From contig NZ_AUCB01000003.1 of assembly GCF_000429545.1 (NCBI RefSeq), forward strand, positions 62,001 through 126,000: a DNA stretch of 64,000 nucleotides, written 5' to 3'. The DNA is from Arenibacter certesii DSM 19833. GTDB lineage: Bacteria; Bacteroidota; Bacteroidia; Flavobacteriales; Flavobacteriaceae. Position 1 is the first letter of the stretch. Every line of letters begins with the position of its first letter. Below the pieces are notes generated by a model. That model worked only from the letters and a program-made list of their open reading frames with translations, was not told the DNA's origin and searched no databases. The position numbers were made by a program, and so were the translations under genes. Positions 8,527 to 18,365 of the stretch are shown one piece after another.

Positions 8527-11028
8527 ATGACACATACCTATAAAATTTTTGGGATGACCTGCAATGGATGCAGGAGCCATGTAGAAGAAACTCTAAAAAA
8601 GGTAGAAGGTGTTACCAGTGCTTTTGTAGACCTAGAAAAGGCGGAGGCTACTATAGAAATGAAGGAGCATATTGCGATCGATACTTTTAAAAAGGCCTTG
8701 GAGCAGGATGGTGGGAGTTATACTATTGCCATGCCTGGAGAAGAAGAACCAGAACACTTTAAAGCCCCTAAAAAAGCTCAACAAGGAACGGGAACAGGGA
8801 CATTTTACTGTCCTATGCATTGTGAGGGTGATAAGACCTATGACAAAGCAGGAGATTGCCCAGTTTGTGGAATGGACTTGGTAGAAGAAGTGAAAATGGA
8901 TGCCTTTGGCGCTACCCAATACACCTGTCCAATGCATCCAGAGGTAATAAAGGATGAACCTGGCGATTGTCCTATTTGCGGCATGGATCTAGTGCCTGTA
9001 AAAGCCGATATCTCTGCCGAAGAAAAGAATTATAAGAAGCTACTGAAAAAGTTTTGGATAGCAGGGATCTTTACCCTGCCAATTTTCATAATTGCCATGT
9101 CCGAAATGATTCCTAATAATCCAATGTATGACCTACTTCCAATGAAATATTGGAACTGGATACAATTTGTGCTTTCTATTCCCGTAGTATTCTACGCTAC
9201 ATGGATGTTTTTTGAACGTGCCTATCGTTCCATAAAAACCTGGAACCTAAATATGTTTACCCTCATCGGTATCGGTGCAGGTGTTGCGTGGTTGTTTAGT
9301 GTTTTTGGATTGCTATTTCCAGATTTTTTCCCAGAGCAGTTTAAGACGCATCACGGAACCGTACATGTGTACTTTGAAGCGGCGACTGTTATCCTAATCT
9401 TAGTATTAATGGGACAACTGTTGGAGGCCCGTGCCCATAGTAAAACTAATAACGCCGTAAAGGAATTATTGAAGTTGGCACCCAATAAAGCTGTCAGAAT
9501 AGTTGCTGGGAAGGAAGAAACCATTGCTATCGATAAAATAAAAATAGGCGACTTGCTAAGGGTTAAGCCAGGAGAAAAAATACCAGTAGACGGAATAATC
9601 CATGAAGGCAACACTTCTATAGATGAATCTATGATTACCGGTGAACCTATACCAGTGGATAAAGAAGAGGGCGATTCTGTTAATTCGGGTACCATTAATG
9701 GGAAACAAACCTTTGTTATGGAAGCTCTAAAAGTAGGGTCAGACACCTTATTGGCTCAAATAATAGACATGGTAAATAAAGCTAGTAGGAGTCAGGCTCC
9801 CATACAAAAACTAGCCGATAAGATATCTGCCTATTTTGTGCCGGTTGTGGTATTGATTTCGGTGATTACATTTATAGTTTGGGCTGTAGTGGGGCCAGAA
9901 CCCGCCTATGTGTACGCTTTAGTAAATGCTATTGCAGTATTGATTATCGCCTGTCCCTGTGCCCTTGGTTTGGCTACCCCGATGTCTGTTATGGTAGGTG
10001 TTGGGAAAGGGGCGCAGTCTGGAGTGCTCATTAAAAATGCAGAAGCATTAGAGCGGATGGATAAAATAGATACGCTTATTATTGATAAGACAGGAACTAT
10101 TACGGAGGGGAAACCATCCGTGGAAAGTGTTAATAGCACTTCTCTCGAATATAGTGAAGATGAAATTCTCCAATTTATCTACTCTCTTAATAATCTTAGT
10201 GAGCACCCTTTGGCGGAAGCTACGGTGAAATTTGCGAAAGAAAAGAAGGTTTCTCTTTTAACCGCCACCAATTTTATGTCTGTAACCGGTAAGGGAGTTA
10301 CAGGAACGGTAGAGGGTAAAAAAGTGGCTTTGGGAAATAAAAAAATGATGGAAGAAGCCCAGGTGAAGCTGTCCGATGAATTAAAGAATGAGGTTTTAGA
10401 AGAGCAGAAAATGGGCAAGACCGTACCCTTATTAGCTATTGATAATGTAGGTGTTGGTTATGTGGTAATTAGTGATAAAATAAAGAAAAGTAGCAAGGCT
10501 GCTATTACGGAATTGCAAAATAGTGGTATAGAGGTTATTATGCTAACCGGAGATAATCATGATACTGCAAAGGCAGTCGCAGAAATATTGGGTCTAGCCA
10601 ATTTTAAAGCCGAAATGTTACCTCAAGATAAATTAAATGTGGTAGAGCAGCTGCAAAAAGAAGGGAAAAGGGTGGCCATGGCCGGAGACGGTATTAACGA
10701 TGCTCCAGCTTTAGCAAAGTCCGATGTAGGTATTGCTATGGGTACCGGAACCGATGTTGCAATAGAAAGCGCGGGTATTACTTTGGTGAAGGGTGATTTA
10801 CAAGGAATAGTAAAAGCGAGGCACCTTAGTGAAAAAGTGATGGGGAACATAAAACAGAATTTGTTCTTCGCCCTTATTTATAATACACTTGGTGTTCCTA
10901 TTGCTGCGGGAGTGCTCTTCCCTGTGTTTGGATTACTGTTGTCTCCTATGATCGCTGCGTTAGCTATGAGTTTCAGTTCAGTATCGGTAATCGCGAATGC
11001 GCTAAGATTGCGCGTTGCAAAAATTTAA
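8527..11028 (+). CDS. copA: Copper-translocating P1B-type ATPase
   Basis: An 833-residue heavy-metal P-type ATPase that exports Cu(I) across the inner membrane using ATP. Order of parts: HMA domain with GMTCNGC at residues 9-15; two tandem Cys-rich heavy-metal-binding domains (CPMH...CPVCGMDL near 94-117, CPMHPEV...CPICGMDL near 132-155); membrane helices; actuator loop (MITGEPIPV); CPC metal site in [12 protein letters not shown] near residue 475; phosphorylated Asp in DKTGTITEG near 520; and [10 protein letters not shown] near 720. The CPC motif and HEPLAEA-like SEHPLAEA support copper or silver. The AraC/CxxC regulator ends 74 bases upstream. Confidence 0.95.
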   Translation: MTHTYKIFGMTCNGCRSHVEETLKKVEGVTSAFVDLEKAEATIEMKEHIAIDTFKKALEQDGGSYTIAMPGEEEPEHFKAPKKAQQGTGTGTFYCPMHCEGDKTYDKAGDCPVCGMDLVEEVKMDAFGATQYTCPMHPEVIKDEPGDCPICGMDLVPVKADISAEEKNYKKLLKKFWIAGIFTLPIFIIAMSEMIPNNPMYDLLPMKYWNWIQFVLSIPVVFYATWMFFERAYRSIKTWNLNMFTLIGIGAGVAWLFSVFGLLFPDFFPEQFKTHHGTVHVYFEAATVILILVLMGQLLEARAHSKTNNAVKELLKLAPNKAVRIVAGKEETIAIDKIKIGDLLRVKPGEKIPVDGIIHEGNTSIDESMITGEPIPVDKEEGDSVNSGTINGKQTFVMEALKVGSDTLLAQIIDMVNKASRSQAPIQKLADKISAYFVPVVVLISVITFIVWAVVGPEPAYVYALVNAIAVLIIACPCALGLATPMSVMVGVGKGAQSGVLIKNAEALERMDKIDTLIIDKTGTITEGKPSVESVNSTSLEYSEDEILQFIYSLNNLSEHPLAEATVKFAKEKKVSLLTATNFMSVTGKGVTGTVEGKKVALGNKKMMEEAQVKLSDELKNEVLEEQKMGKTVPLLAIDNVGVGYVVISDKIKKSSKAAITELQNSGIEVIMLTGDNHDTAKAVAEILGLANFKAEMLPQDKLNVVEQLQKEGKRVAMAGDGINDAPALAKSDVGIAMGTGTDVAIESAGITLVKGDLQGIVKARHLSEKVMGNIKQNLFFALIYNTLGVPIAAGVLFPVFGLLLSPMIAALAMSFSSVSVIANALRLRVAKI

Positions 11029-11278
11029 GTCTAAAAAAGAATTGATCCAGACATCCTCCCACGGAGACCATTAAGGTTGATGAGGTAAGGCATTAGGTTT
11101 TACATGAGTATTGGATTTTTAGGGAGAAGAAGTAATCGACAGTATTATAAGTCGCCTAGAAGTAAAAATTAATTATTTTTGAAGGAAGTACTGCTAATCT
11201 TATCAGTATTGATTTATGTTGTCGTTGAAACGGCAATTTTCACACTAAGAATTATCCACATTTAAACAATAAATAACC

Positions 11279-12373
11279 ATGAGAAAATTGACCACCCTTT
11301 TTACTATTCTTTTATGCATTGGATTTTTGGGTATTGGTAAAGCCCAGGACAAAGAGCCTAATGTAATTCTTATCACCTTGGATGGACTCCGTTGGCAAGA
11401 GCTGTTTTCAGGAGCAGATCCGCTATTGGTGGCCAATAAGACCTACGTAGGAGATACTACCGGTCTTAAAGCTAAATACTGGAAAGACACCCCAGAGGAA
11501 AGAAGGGCTGCATTGATGCCTTTTTTCTGGGATAAGGTGCAAAAAATGGGGCAATTACATGGAAATAGAAATGCAGGTAGTAAAGTAGACCTTACTAATA
11601 CCATGTGGTTCTCCTACCCAGGATATAATGAGATTTTAACTGGGGAAGCAGATGATGAAAGGATCAATAGCAACAGAAAAGAAAACAATCCCAATAAGAC
11701 CATTCTAGAGCGAGTGAACAATTTACCTGCTTATAAAGGAAAAGTTGCTGCATTTGGTAGCTGGGACGTATTCCCTTTTATTGTGAATAAAACAAGGTCT
11801 GGAGTACCGGTAAATGCAGGGTTTGATATTGCAGAGGGCAATGACCTAACAGAAAGGGAAATATTTTTAAACCAACTACAGTCAGAAATTCCTAGTCCAT
11901 GGGGTTCTGTGCGGCTAGACGCCTTTACCCAGCATTTTGCTTTGGAGTATATGAAAAGAAAACATTCTAAATTGGTATATATATCCTATGGGGAAACCGA
12001 TGATTTTGCCCACGATGGTGATTATGATTCTTATTTAAAGTCGGCCCAGAATACGGATGGATTAATTGAGGAATTATGGAAATTTACACAGCAAGACCCA
12101 TTTTATAAAGACAATACTACATTTATTATCACTACTGATCACGGACGAGGTACAGATCCATTAGATACTTGGAAAGGTCATGGCAGTAGTATAAAAGGCG
12201 CAGGAGAAGTATGGATAGTAGCCTTTGGAAAAGGAGTAAGCGCTTTGGGAGAAATTACAAAGGAAGAACAGCTATTCACCAATCAAATAGCACCTACAGT
12301 AATAAAGAGTTTGGGGGTTACCTTGGAAGGGCCTAGTTTTAAAGGAAAAACCTTGACTTTAGAAAAGAAATAG
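11279..12373 (+). CDS. Secreted alkaline-phosphatase-superfamily enzyme (phosphodiesterase/sulfatase-like)
   Basis: A 364-residue protein with a signal peptide ending around AQ at residues 22-23. The core is the alkaline phosphatase/nucleotide pyrophosphatase fold: VILITLDGLRWQELFSGAD supplies the first metal Asp, NTMWFSYPGYNEILTG is the nucleophile region (a Ser where many relatives have Thr), YGETDDFAHDGDYDSY gives an Asp and His metal pair, TTDHGRGTD a further Asp-His, and GHGSS the last His. The set looks complete, so the enzyme should be active on a phosphate or sulfate ester; the substrate cannot be read from sequence. It appears monocistronic, with a likely terminator at 12550-12577. 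Confidence 0.85.
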   Translation: MRKLTTLFTILLCIGFLGIGKAQDKEPNVILITLDGLRWQELFSGADPLLVANKTYVGDTTGLKAKYWKDTPEERRAALMPFFWDKVQKMGQLHGNRNAGSKVDLTNTMWFSYPGYNEILTGEADDERINSNRKENNPNKTILERVNNLPAYKGKVAAFGSWDVFPFIVNKTRSGVPVNAGFDIAEGNDLTEREIFLNQLQSEIPSPWGSVRLDAFTQHFALEYMKRKHSKLVYISYGETDDFAHDGDYDSYLKSAQNTDGLIEELWKFTQQDPFYKDNTTFIITTDHGRGTDPLDTWKGHGSSIKGAGEVWIVAFGKGVSALGEITKEEQLFTNQIAPTVIKSLGVTLEGPSFKGKTLTLEKK

Positions 12374-12549
12374 GAATGAGCAGGTTTATAAAACTGTGTT
12401 ATGGCTAATTAAGCGCTAGTTAAATAACCCTATTAGTCCTGCATGTTTTGGTAACCATATCATGAAGTTCTGATAACCTAAGGTCAGTGAAATTATTCGA
12501 TTTTTGCAAAGAGAAGTTATGAGTTAGTTTAAGTTTGTTTAATTAGGAA

Positions 12550-12577
12550 GCTGGTGCCTTGCATCGGCTTTTTTTTT
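12550..12577 (+). terminator. Intrinsic terminator
   Basis: GCTGGTGC (12550-12557) pairs fully, with two G-U pairs, with GCATCGGC (12561-12568) across a 3-base loop and is followed by nine T. It lies 177 bases after the phosphatase-superfamily gene and points the same way. Confidence 0.7.
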
Positions 12578-12602
12578 GTCCTACTCCTAGTAGTTAGGTG
12601 TG

Positions 12603-13358
12603 TTATCTAAAGAGGATAAGAAATGCCCCAATTGCTGTTAAGATCAGGATCATTTTTCTGTAAAATTGGTCTTTTATAATTTTCACTAAGCGCACTCCTA
12701 TAATAAGGCCCAAAATAATTCCTGGGACTAACTTCAGATTTATTAAAAGAGTATCGGGTGTAATGGTCTTCCAAATAAAGATGTGAAAAGGGAGTTTAAA
12801 GATATTCACAATAAAAAATAGCCAGGCTGCGGTACCAATAAATTCATTTTTAGGAAGCCTCATCGCCAAAAAGTAAATGTTGGAAAAAGCGCCAGCTAGA
12901 TTCCCAATCATAGTTGTTATTCCTGCCATAGTACCTATGAAGCCTGCAAAAGCCCAATGGGTAGGCACATTCTTAGATTTTTTTCTGTCCCACCAGTACA
13001 TCATTATCACAGTAGCTAAAATAATAGCGGACATGCTAATTTTAAAGGTAGTTCCAGATAAATCCTTTCCTACCGCCGTTCCTATAAATATACCCAATAT
13101 CATCCAAGGTAAAAATGCGACGATATATTTCCATTGCGCATGCCGATTGTAATAAATTACAGCAAAGGTATCTCCCACTACCAATAAGGGAACAAGTATC
13201 CCAGTAGACTCCTTTGCTCCAAAAGCGAGGGCCATTAACGTAACAATGATGATAGCGATACCTTTAATACCTGCTTTAGAAATGCCAAGGACAAAAACAG
13301 CAGTAAATGCAAGTGCCCATGTTGTTGAGGTGATATCAATTGTTGTTGAGAGAATCAT
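12603..13358 (-). CDS. TauE/SafE family permease (sulfite exporter family)
   Basis: A 251-residue integral membrane protein with seven to eight hydrophobic helices. The N-terminal helix carries the family-type glycine-rich pattern (VLGISKAGIKGIAIIIV) and the second half repeats it (PLLVVGDTFAVIYYN, then GFIGTMAGITTMIGNLAGAF), as expected for the duplicated TauE/SafE (DUF81) fold. Family members move sulfite, sulfoacetate or other organic anions across the inner membrane; the substrate is not evident. It is divergent from the symporter gene, with 81 bases between starts, so the two may share a regulatory region. Confidence 0.88.
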   Translation of the reverse strand: MILSTTIDITSTTWALAFTAVFVLGISKAGIKGIAIIIVTLMALAFGAKESTGILVPLLVVGDTFAVIYYNRHAQWKYIVAFLPWMILGIFIGTAVGKDLSGTTFKISMSAIILATVIMMYWWDRKKSKNVPTHWAFAGFIGTMAGITTMIGNLAGAFSNIYFLAMRLPKNEFIGTAAWLFFIVNIFKLPFHIFIWKTITPDTLLINLKLVPGIILGLIIGVRLVKIIKDQFYRKMILILTAIGAFLILFR

Positions 13359-13439
13359 TTATAACATTTGGCGAACATTGAGCAAAAGTATCCTAAAAAA
13401 ATTTATCTTTATCGCTTTTCAACGACCAAAACCAAATAG

Positions 13440-15251
13440 ATGGAATTAAGTACACTTGATTATAGTTTTATAATTGTTTTCTTCTCGATTGTTTTATTTA
13501 TTGGAGTTTATGTATCCAAAAAATCTGGGGCCAGTTCCTCAGAATATTTCCTTTCCGGTAGAACTATGCCATGGTGGTTATTAGGACTTTCTATGGTAGC
13601 CACTACTTTCTCTACTGATACTCCCAACTTGGTTACCGATATTGTTAGGACAAATGGGGTATCTGGAAACTGGGTATGGTGGGCATTCTTGCTTACCGGT
13701 TTGCTTACGGTATTCGTCTATGCTAAACTGTGGCGGAAGTCCAATGTAAATACGGATTTGGAATTCTATGAACTTCGATATGGTGGTAAACCAGCTGAAT
13801 TTTTAAGAAAGTTTAGAGCAATTTATCTAGGAGTTATATTCAATGTGATTACCATGTCTGCCGTTACTTTGGCAGCTATAAAGATTGGTGGTATCATGTT
13901 GGGATTAGAACCATGGGTGACAGTGGTAAGCGCAGGATTGATAACTGTAACTTTTAGTGCGCTAGGAGGATTTAAAGGAGTGGTGTACACAGATTTCCTT
14001 TTATTCTTTGTAGCTATGGGAGGTGCTATTGGAGCGGCCTACTATTTAGTAAATATTCCAGAAGTAGGTGGAATAGAGGCACTTATGGCGAATGAAAATG
14101 TAGCTGATAAGCTTTCTATCTTACCCGATTTCACCAATAAACAGGCTGTTATAACCTTGTTGGTGATTCCCTTGGCAGTACAATGGTGGAGTTCTTGGTA
14201 TCCCGGTGCCGAGCCAGGTGGTGGGGGCTACATCGCACAACGGATGTTGGCAGCAAAAAATGAAAATCACGCTATAGGAGCAACTTTCTTTTTTAATATT
14301 ATGCACTATGCGCTAAGACCTTGGCCTTGGATTTTAGTGGCATTGGCATCTTTAGTGGTATACCCGGATGTTGCTAGTATACATGAGGCTTTCCCTAATG
14401 TAGCTGTAGATAAATTAGGGCACGATTTAGCGTATTCCGCGATGTTGACGAAGTTGCCTAGTGGACTTTTAGGTTTAGTATTGGCCTCTTTGATTGCTGC
14501 TTACATGAGTACTATTTCTACCCAGTTAAACTGGGGGTCTTCTTATATTGTATATGACTTTTACAAGCAACAGATTAACCCTAATGCTTCAGAGAAAAGA
14601 TTGGTTGCCGTAGGAAGAATATCTACAGTTGTCTTGATGGTTTTTAGTGCCGTGTTGGCTTTGTTATTACAGAACGCATTGCAATTATTTGAAGTGCTCT
14701 TGGTATTTGGGGCAGGAACAGGTCTTATTTTTATTTTAAGATGGTTCTGGTGGAGAATTAACGCATGGAGCGAGATTACCGCTATGTTCGCTTCTGGTAT
14801 TATTTCTATTTTACTAAAATTAACAGCCATTGGTCCCTTTTTATTTGCAGCAGGATCTGGTGTTTTTCCAGAATGGGCAGAATATCCATTTGTGGTATTA
14901 TCGACCACCATTATTTGGTTGGCGGCGACATATATGACACAACCAGAATCCAAACAAGTGTTACAGGATTTTTATAGAAAAATACAGCCAGGAGGACCAG
15001 GATGGTCTAAAGTGGTAAAAGAGGCAAAAGCGGAGAACGTAGAGATAGTAAATACCAAAGAAAAATGGAGTGTTCCTGCGGGAATTTCAGCCATGCTATT
15101 GGGCTGTGTGTTGATATACTCTTGTATGTTCGCTACAGGATATTGGATTTACGGAAAGACTACTAGTGCAATGATCTTAACTGGTGTTGCAATTGTATCT
15201 GGATTGTTATTGGCAAGAGCCTGGAATAAAATGAAGGATCATATACTTTAA
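13440..15251 (+). CDS. Sodium:solute symporter family transporter
   Basis: A 603-residue SSS/SLC5-type transporter with about 14 hydrophobic segments. Motifs include EYFLSGRTMPWWLLGLSMVATTFSTDTP, LGGFKGVVYTDFLLFFVAM and SSYIVYDFYKQQINPNASEKRLVAVGRIS, the last being the classic signature near the cytoplasmic end of TM9. The substrate (sugar, amino acid or carboxylate) cannot be told from these motifs. It starts at ATG 13440, 81 bases from the divergent TauE/SafE gene, and is followed 26 bases later by a strong terminator, so it is a single-gene unit. Confidence 0.92.
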   Translation: MELSTLDYSFIIVFFSIVLFIGVYVSKKSGASSSEYFLSGRTMPWWLLGLSMVATTFSTDTPNLVTDIVRTNGVSGNWVWWAFLLTGLLTVFVYAKLWRKSNVNTDLEFYELRYGGKPAEFLRKFRAIYLGVIFNVITMSAVTLAAIKIGGIMLGLEPWVTVVSAGLITVTFSALGGFKGVVYTDFLLFFVAMGGAIGAAYYLVNIPEVGGIEALMANENVADKLSILPDFTNKQAVITLLVIPLAVQWWSSWYPGAEPGGGGYIAQRMLAAKNENHAIGATFFFNIMHYALRPWPWILVALASLVVYPDVASIHEAFPNVAVDKLGHDLAYSAMLTKLPSGLLGLVLASLIAAYMSTISTQLNWGSSYIVYDFYKQQINPNASEKRLVAVGRISTVVLMVFSAVLALLLQNALQLFEVLLVFGAGTGLIFILRWFWWRINAWSEITAMFASGIISILLKLTAIGPFLFAAGSGVFPEWAEYPFVVLSTTIIWLAATYMTQPESKQVLQDFYRKIQPGGPGWSKVVKEAKAENVEIVNTKEKWSVPAGISAMLLGCVLIYSCMFATGYWIYGKTTSAMILTGVAIVSGLLLARAWNKMKDHIL

Positions 15252-15277
15252 ATTATAGTATCAAAAACTTTATAATT

Positions 15278-15309
15278 AAAAAGAGCACCATAACCGGTGC
15301 TCTTTTTAT
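15278..15309 (+). terminator. Intrinsic terminator after the Na+:solute symporter
   Basis: AAAAAGAGCACC (15278-15289) is perfectly complementary to GGTGCTCTTTTT (15296-15307) with a six-base loop and a terminal T run. The A/T flanks make it usable in both directions, but only the plus strand has a gene ending here. Confidence 0.92.
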
Positions 15310-15695
15310 TTGTAAACTACTTTGTTCAGGCTATAAAGCGATAGTATTTAAACTAACAGCTTTGTAATGTTTTGGTTGTGGAAGCACTTTAATCCATTCT
15401 TATCCTGCTTAACTTAATGTTTGGTCGTATCATTAAAATTCCGTGAGATAATATCTTGACACTTGCGGAGATGTTTTTAGTATAATTACTAGCTTCAGAA
15501 AATAAGATGGTTATGGGTTTAGCATTTTTTTGTAAATTTAATGCCCATACTATTGTAAAACTGAAGTGTGTATTTGAATTGCATGCAATTGCAGATGCTT
15601 TATATGGTGGAGTTTTAGAGATAGAATGACAAGCAAATTGCTTTTATAGATAGTATTGGCGCTACTAAAGGTAAATTAAAAAAAACCCTCGGAAT
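15310..15695. other. 386-base intergenic region
   Basis: AT-rich DNA between the symporter terminator and the acetyltransferase gene. It contains one short frame of 40 codons (15507-15629, plus strand) with no recognisable features, which I do not call. No convincing -33/-7 promoter or structured RNA was found by eye. Confidence 0.5.
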
Positions 15696-16406
15696 ATGAA
15701 AAAAGTCTTAATAGTAGGGGCCTCAGGCCATGGAGGGGTGGTGTTAGACTCTATTTTAAAAATTGGCAAATATTCTGTTTTGGGTTTTTTGGACTCTTTT
15801 AAAAAAAAGGGATCTAAGCATAATGGACTTGAAATAATGGGAGGTGAAAAGGATCTTCCCCGTTTATTGGAGAAGTATGATATTTACGGAGTAGTAATAG
15901 CTATAGGCAATAATTGGACAAGAAAGAAAATGGTGAACAAGCTGATGAAGTTTGCTCCCCAAATTAAGTTTGTAACTGTAATTCACCCAAATGCTATTTT
16001 GGGGAGGAAGGTTAAGATTGGTAAGGGCACTGTAATTATGCCAGGAGCAATAGTTAGTTCTAATTCTAGAATAGGAAATTTTTGTATCCTAAATACAAAT
16101 TCATCTCTTGGTCATGAAAGTACTATGGAGGATTATTCCAGTATATCATCCGGTGTATGTACAGGTGGTAATCTAAAGCTTGAAAAATTTTCGGCAATAT
16201 CCTTAGGTGCAAATGTTATGGATAATATTACTATAGGCAAGAATAGTCTTGTGGGCGCCGGATCTTTGGTGATGAATAATGTTATGAGGAATACCGTAGT
16301 ATATGGATCACCAGCCCGTTTTATTAGGCTTAGGAATCCTGAAGACCCTTATTTAAATGGCGATAAGCCTTCTTCTAGCTCCAGTAATTTGGTCTCTAAA
16401 AAATAG
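15696..16406 (+). CDS. PglD/NeuD-family sugar O- or N-acetyltransferase
   Basis: A 236-residue left-handed beta-helix acyltransferase. The N-terminus MKKVLIVGASGHGGVVLDSI is the Rossmann-like nucleotide-sugar binding domain typical of PglD and NeuD. From about residue 95 hexapeptide repeats follow (IHPNAILGRKVKIGKGTVI, SNSRIGNFCILNTNSSLGHES). The conserved His in SLGHE fits the catalytic base. Relatives acetylate UDP-amino-sugars or sialic-acid-type sugars for surface glycans using acetyl-CoA. It is an orphan: no glycosyltransferase or nucleotide-sugar gene is nearby, and the Ser-rich tail (SSSSSNL) is unusual. Confidence 0.88.
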   Translation: MKKVLIVGASGHGGVVLDSILKIGKYSVLGFLDSFKKKGSKHNGLEIMGGEKDLPRLLEKYDIYGVVIAIGNNWTRKKMVNKLMKFAPQIKFVTVIHPNAILGRKVKIGKGTVIMPGAIVSSNSRIGNFCILNTNSSLGHESTMEDYSSISSGVCTGGNLKLEKFSAISLGANVMDNITIGKNSLVGAGSLVMNNVMRNTVVYGSPARFIRLRNPEDPYLNGDKPSSSSSNLVSKK

Positions 16407-16514
16407 GTTTTCTACAAAAACCCTTTTAACTGCCAGTGATATTCCGCTCCCTTGTTTAGTGTTCCAATATCCAATACCATGCTTTTTATTGATAAAGGAA
16501 TATGCGCTAATAGG

Positions 16515-17105
16515 TTATTTTCTTAGTTCTAATAGTCGGGCTACATATTTGCCAATTACATCGAATTCCAAATTTACTACTGTTCCTATTTTGTAGGAAT
16601 TAAAGTTAGTGTGTTCATAAGTGTACGGAATTATGGCTACACTGAAACTGTTTTTGTCGGATCCAACAACCGTCAGGCTAGTTCCATCTATGGTAATGGA
16701 TCCTTTTTCAATGGTTACATTGTTTAAGTCCGCATCATATTCAAATGTAAATATCCAGCTTCCATCTTGTTCTTGTATAGTGGTGCATACTCCAGTTTGG
16801 TCCACATGGCCCTGCACTATATGTCCGTCCAATCTTGCTCCCAATACCATGGCGCGTTCTAGGTTTACATTATCTCCTACTTTAAGTTCGCCTAGATTGG
16901 TTTTTTGTAGTGTTTCGTCTATAGCGGTTACTGTATAGTTATTGTCCTCTATTTTCACTACTGTTAAACACACTCCATTATGGGCAACACTCTGATCTAT
17001 CTTCAGTTCCTGGGTAATGGTAGATTTGATAGTGATATTCAAGTTACTACCATTCTTTTCTAAATTTTTTATTTCTCCCAAAGTTTCAATAATCCCAGTA
17101 AACAT
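16515..17105 (-). CDS. ribE: Riboflavin synthase, alpha chain
   Basis: A 196-residue protein, the usual length for riboflavin synthase, which dismutates two 6,7-dimethyl-8-ribityllumazine molecules to riboflavin. It starts with the invariant MFTGIIE and has two homologous beta-barrel halves. The first has NGVCLTVV and ends at the ERAM motif; GHIVQGHVDQTG opens the second, followed by IDGTSLTVV and ending at VIGKYVARLLE. It is divergent from pdxA with 70 bases between starts. No FMN riboswitch fits in the 70-base upstream space, so it is probably not under RFN-element control. Confidence 0.96.
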   Translation of the reverse strand: MFTGIIETLGEIKNLEKNGSNLNITIKSTITQELKIDQSVAHNGVCLTVVKIEDNNYTVTAIDETLQKTNLGELKVGDNVNLERAMVLGARLDGHIVQGHVDQTGVCTTIQEQDGSWIFTFEYDADLNNVTIEKGSITIDGTSLTVVGSDKNSFSVAIIPYTYEHTNFNSYKIGTVVNLEFDVIGKYVARLLELRK

Positions 17106-17175
17106 GTGTCGTTTTAATTAGTTAGTTTTGTGGTGTAAATTTAACGGTTTATTTCATACTAAACGATACTACAGG

Positions 17176-18222
17176 ATGCAGGATAAAGGAAAAATAAAAT
17201 TGGGTATTTCCATAGGAGATTTAAATGGGATTGGGTGCGAGGTTGTGCTTAAAACATTTGAAGATGTCCGAATGCTCGATTTTTGTACGCCTGTTATTTT
17301 TGCGTCCAACAAAACGATGGCCCATCAAAAATCAGCCTTAAAGATAGATATCATTTATAATGGGATTAAAGAACCGGGAATGGCTTTGGACGGAAAGGTC
17401 AATGTGGTAAATGTATGGAGGGAAACTCCTAAAGTAGAATTTGGGACCCCCACTCCCGAGAGTGGTAAATATGCAATTCAATCCCTTAGAGCTGCAGTAG
17501 CAGCCTTAAAAAACAATGAGATAGATGTTTTGGTCACAGCACCTATAAACAAAAATAATATACAGGCCGAGGATTTTAAATTTCCAGGACACACGGATTA
17601 TTTGGCTCAGGAATTAGAAGGAGAGAGTTTAATGTTTATGGTTTCGGACGGATTAAGGGTAGGTTTGCTTACCGACCATGTGGCGGTAAAGGACGTGGCA
17701 GCAGCAATTACCCCAAAATTGATAAGGAGTAAAATCGCTACCATTGAAAAATCCTTAGAAGTTGATTTCGGAATTAGAAGGCCTAAAATAGCCCTATTGG
17801 GAATAAATCCCCATAGCGGGGATAATGGCGTGATAGGAAAGGAAGATGATGAGATTCTTAAGCCCGTTATTAGGGAGATGACCGAAAAGGGGCATATGGT
17901 GTTCGGGCCTTATTCTGCCGATAGTTTCTTTGGTTCGGATAACTATAAACAATTTGACGCTATTTTAGCAGCCTATCATGATCAGGGTCTTATTCCTTTC
18001 AAGACCTTATCCTTTGGAAAGGGTGTTAATTATACCGCTGGCCTTGATAAAGTGCGGACTTCACCGGATCATGGAACAGCCTATGAAATTGCGGGAAAAG
18101 GTGTTGCTGACAACAGTTCTTTTAAAGAAGCGGTTTTTACAGCTATTAGTATATTTAAGAATAGGCTGGAATATAAGGAGTTAACTAGCGATGTTTTAAG
18201 GAAACAAAAGATTAAAAGATAG
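17176..18222 (+). CDS. pdxA: 4-hydroxythreonine-4-phosphate dehydrogenase
   Basis: A 348-residue PdxA, acting in pyridoxal 5'-phosphate synthesis (NAD-dependent oxidation of 4-phosphohydroxy-L-threonine). Motifs: LGISIGDLNGIGCEVVLK at the N-terminus; TAPINKNNI and FPGHTDYLAQ with a metal His; LLTDHVAVKDV; LGINPHSGDNG; and AAYHDQGLIPFKTLSFGKG with the second metal His. The frame continues upstream to GTG 17128, but ATG 17176 matches the family N-terminus. TAGTTTTG at 17123-17130 fits a -7 box, giving a leader of about 40 bases. Confidence 0.95.
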   Translation: MQDKGKIKLGISIGDLNGIGCEVVLKTFEDVRMLDFCTPVIFASNKTMAHQKSALKIDIIYNGIKEPGMALDGKVNVVNVWRETPKVEFGTPTPESGKYAIQSLRAAVAALKNNEIDVLVTAPINKNNIQAEDFKFPGHTDYLAQELEGESLMFMVSDGLRVGLLTDHVAVKDVAAAITPKLIRSKIATIEKSLEVDFGIRRPKIALLGINPHSGDNGVIGKEDDEILKPVIREMTEKGHMVFGPYSADSFFGSDNYKQFDAILAAYHDQGLIPFKTLSFGKGVNYTAGLDKVRTSPDHGTAYEIAGKGVADNSSFKEAVFTAISIFKNRLEYKELTSDVLRKQKIKR

Positions 18223-18312
18223 AAAAAGCTTCTTTATTCTAACTAGGCTATAGGGCTTGGGGCCACTACTTTAAAGGGGTTCACGGTACTTATATTTATT
18301 TCTTTTGATTTG

Positions 18313-18342
18313 TTGGGATTTTATAAAATAATAGTATCTTTG
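18313..18342 (+). promoter_or_regulatory. Promoter of yceD-rpmF (TTG-N19-TATCTTTG)
   Basis: TTG at 18313-18315 and TATCTTTG at 18335-18342 are separated by exactly 19 bases, a full match to the Bacteroidota -33/-7 consensus. Transcription should start a few bases later, at or inside the hairpin at 18344-18365. Confidence 0.8.
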
Positions 18343-18343
18343 C

Positions 18344-18365
18344 ACCCGCCTTTATTGTGGCGGGT
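18344..18365 (+). promoter_or_regulatory. 5'-terminal hairpin of the yceD-rpmF transcript
   Basis: ACCCGCC (18344-18350) pairs perfectly with GGCGGGT (18359-18365) around an 8-base loop, immediately after the -7 box and 20 bases before the yceD start. It may protect the mRNA 5' end or regulate this ribosomal-protein operon. Confidence 0.55.

Noticed and set aside
9351-9746. 131-codon minus-strand frame inside copA
   Set aside because: Antisense to a confidently identified P-type ATPase; composition reflects the complementary strand and shows no domain.
14561-14953. 130-codon minus-strand frame inside the symporter gene
   Set aside because: Shadow of the symporter reading frame; no protein family features.
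15507-15629. 40-codon plus-strand ORF in the symporter-acetyltransferase gap
   Set aside because: No signal, domain, promoter or compositional support; length is within chance expectation.
16357-16514. Minus-strand frame continuing past the ribE stop
   Set aside because: It could look like a lost C-terminal extension, but RibE already ends at the normal family position and the frame overlaps the acetyltransferase 3' end.
17106-17175. Possible FMN riboswitch for ribE
   Set aside because: The space between the divergent ribE and pdxA starts is only 70 bases, too short for an RFN element, and none of its conserved segments are visible.
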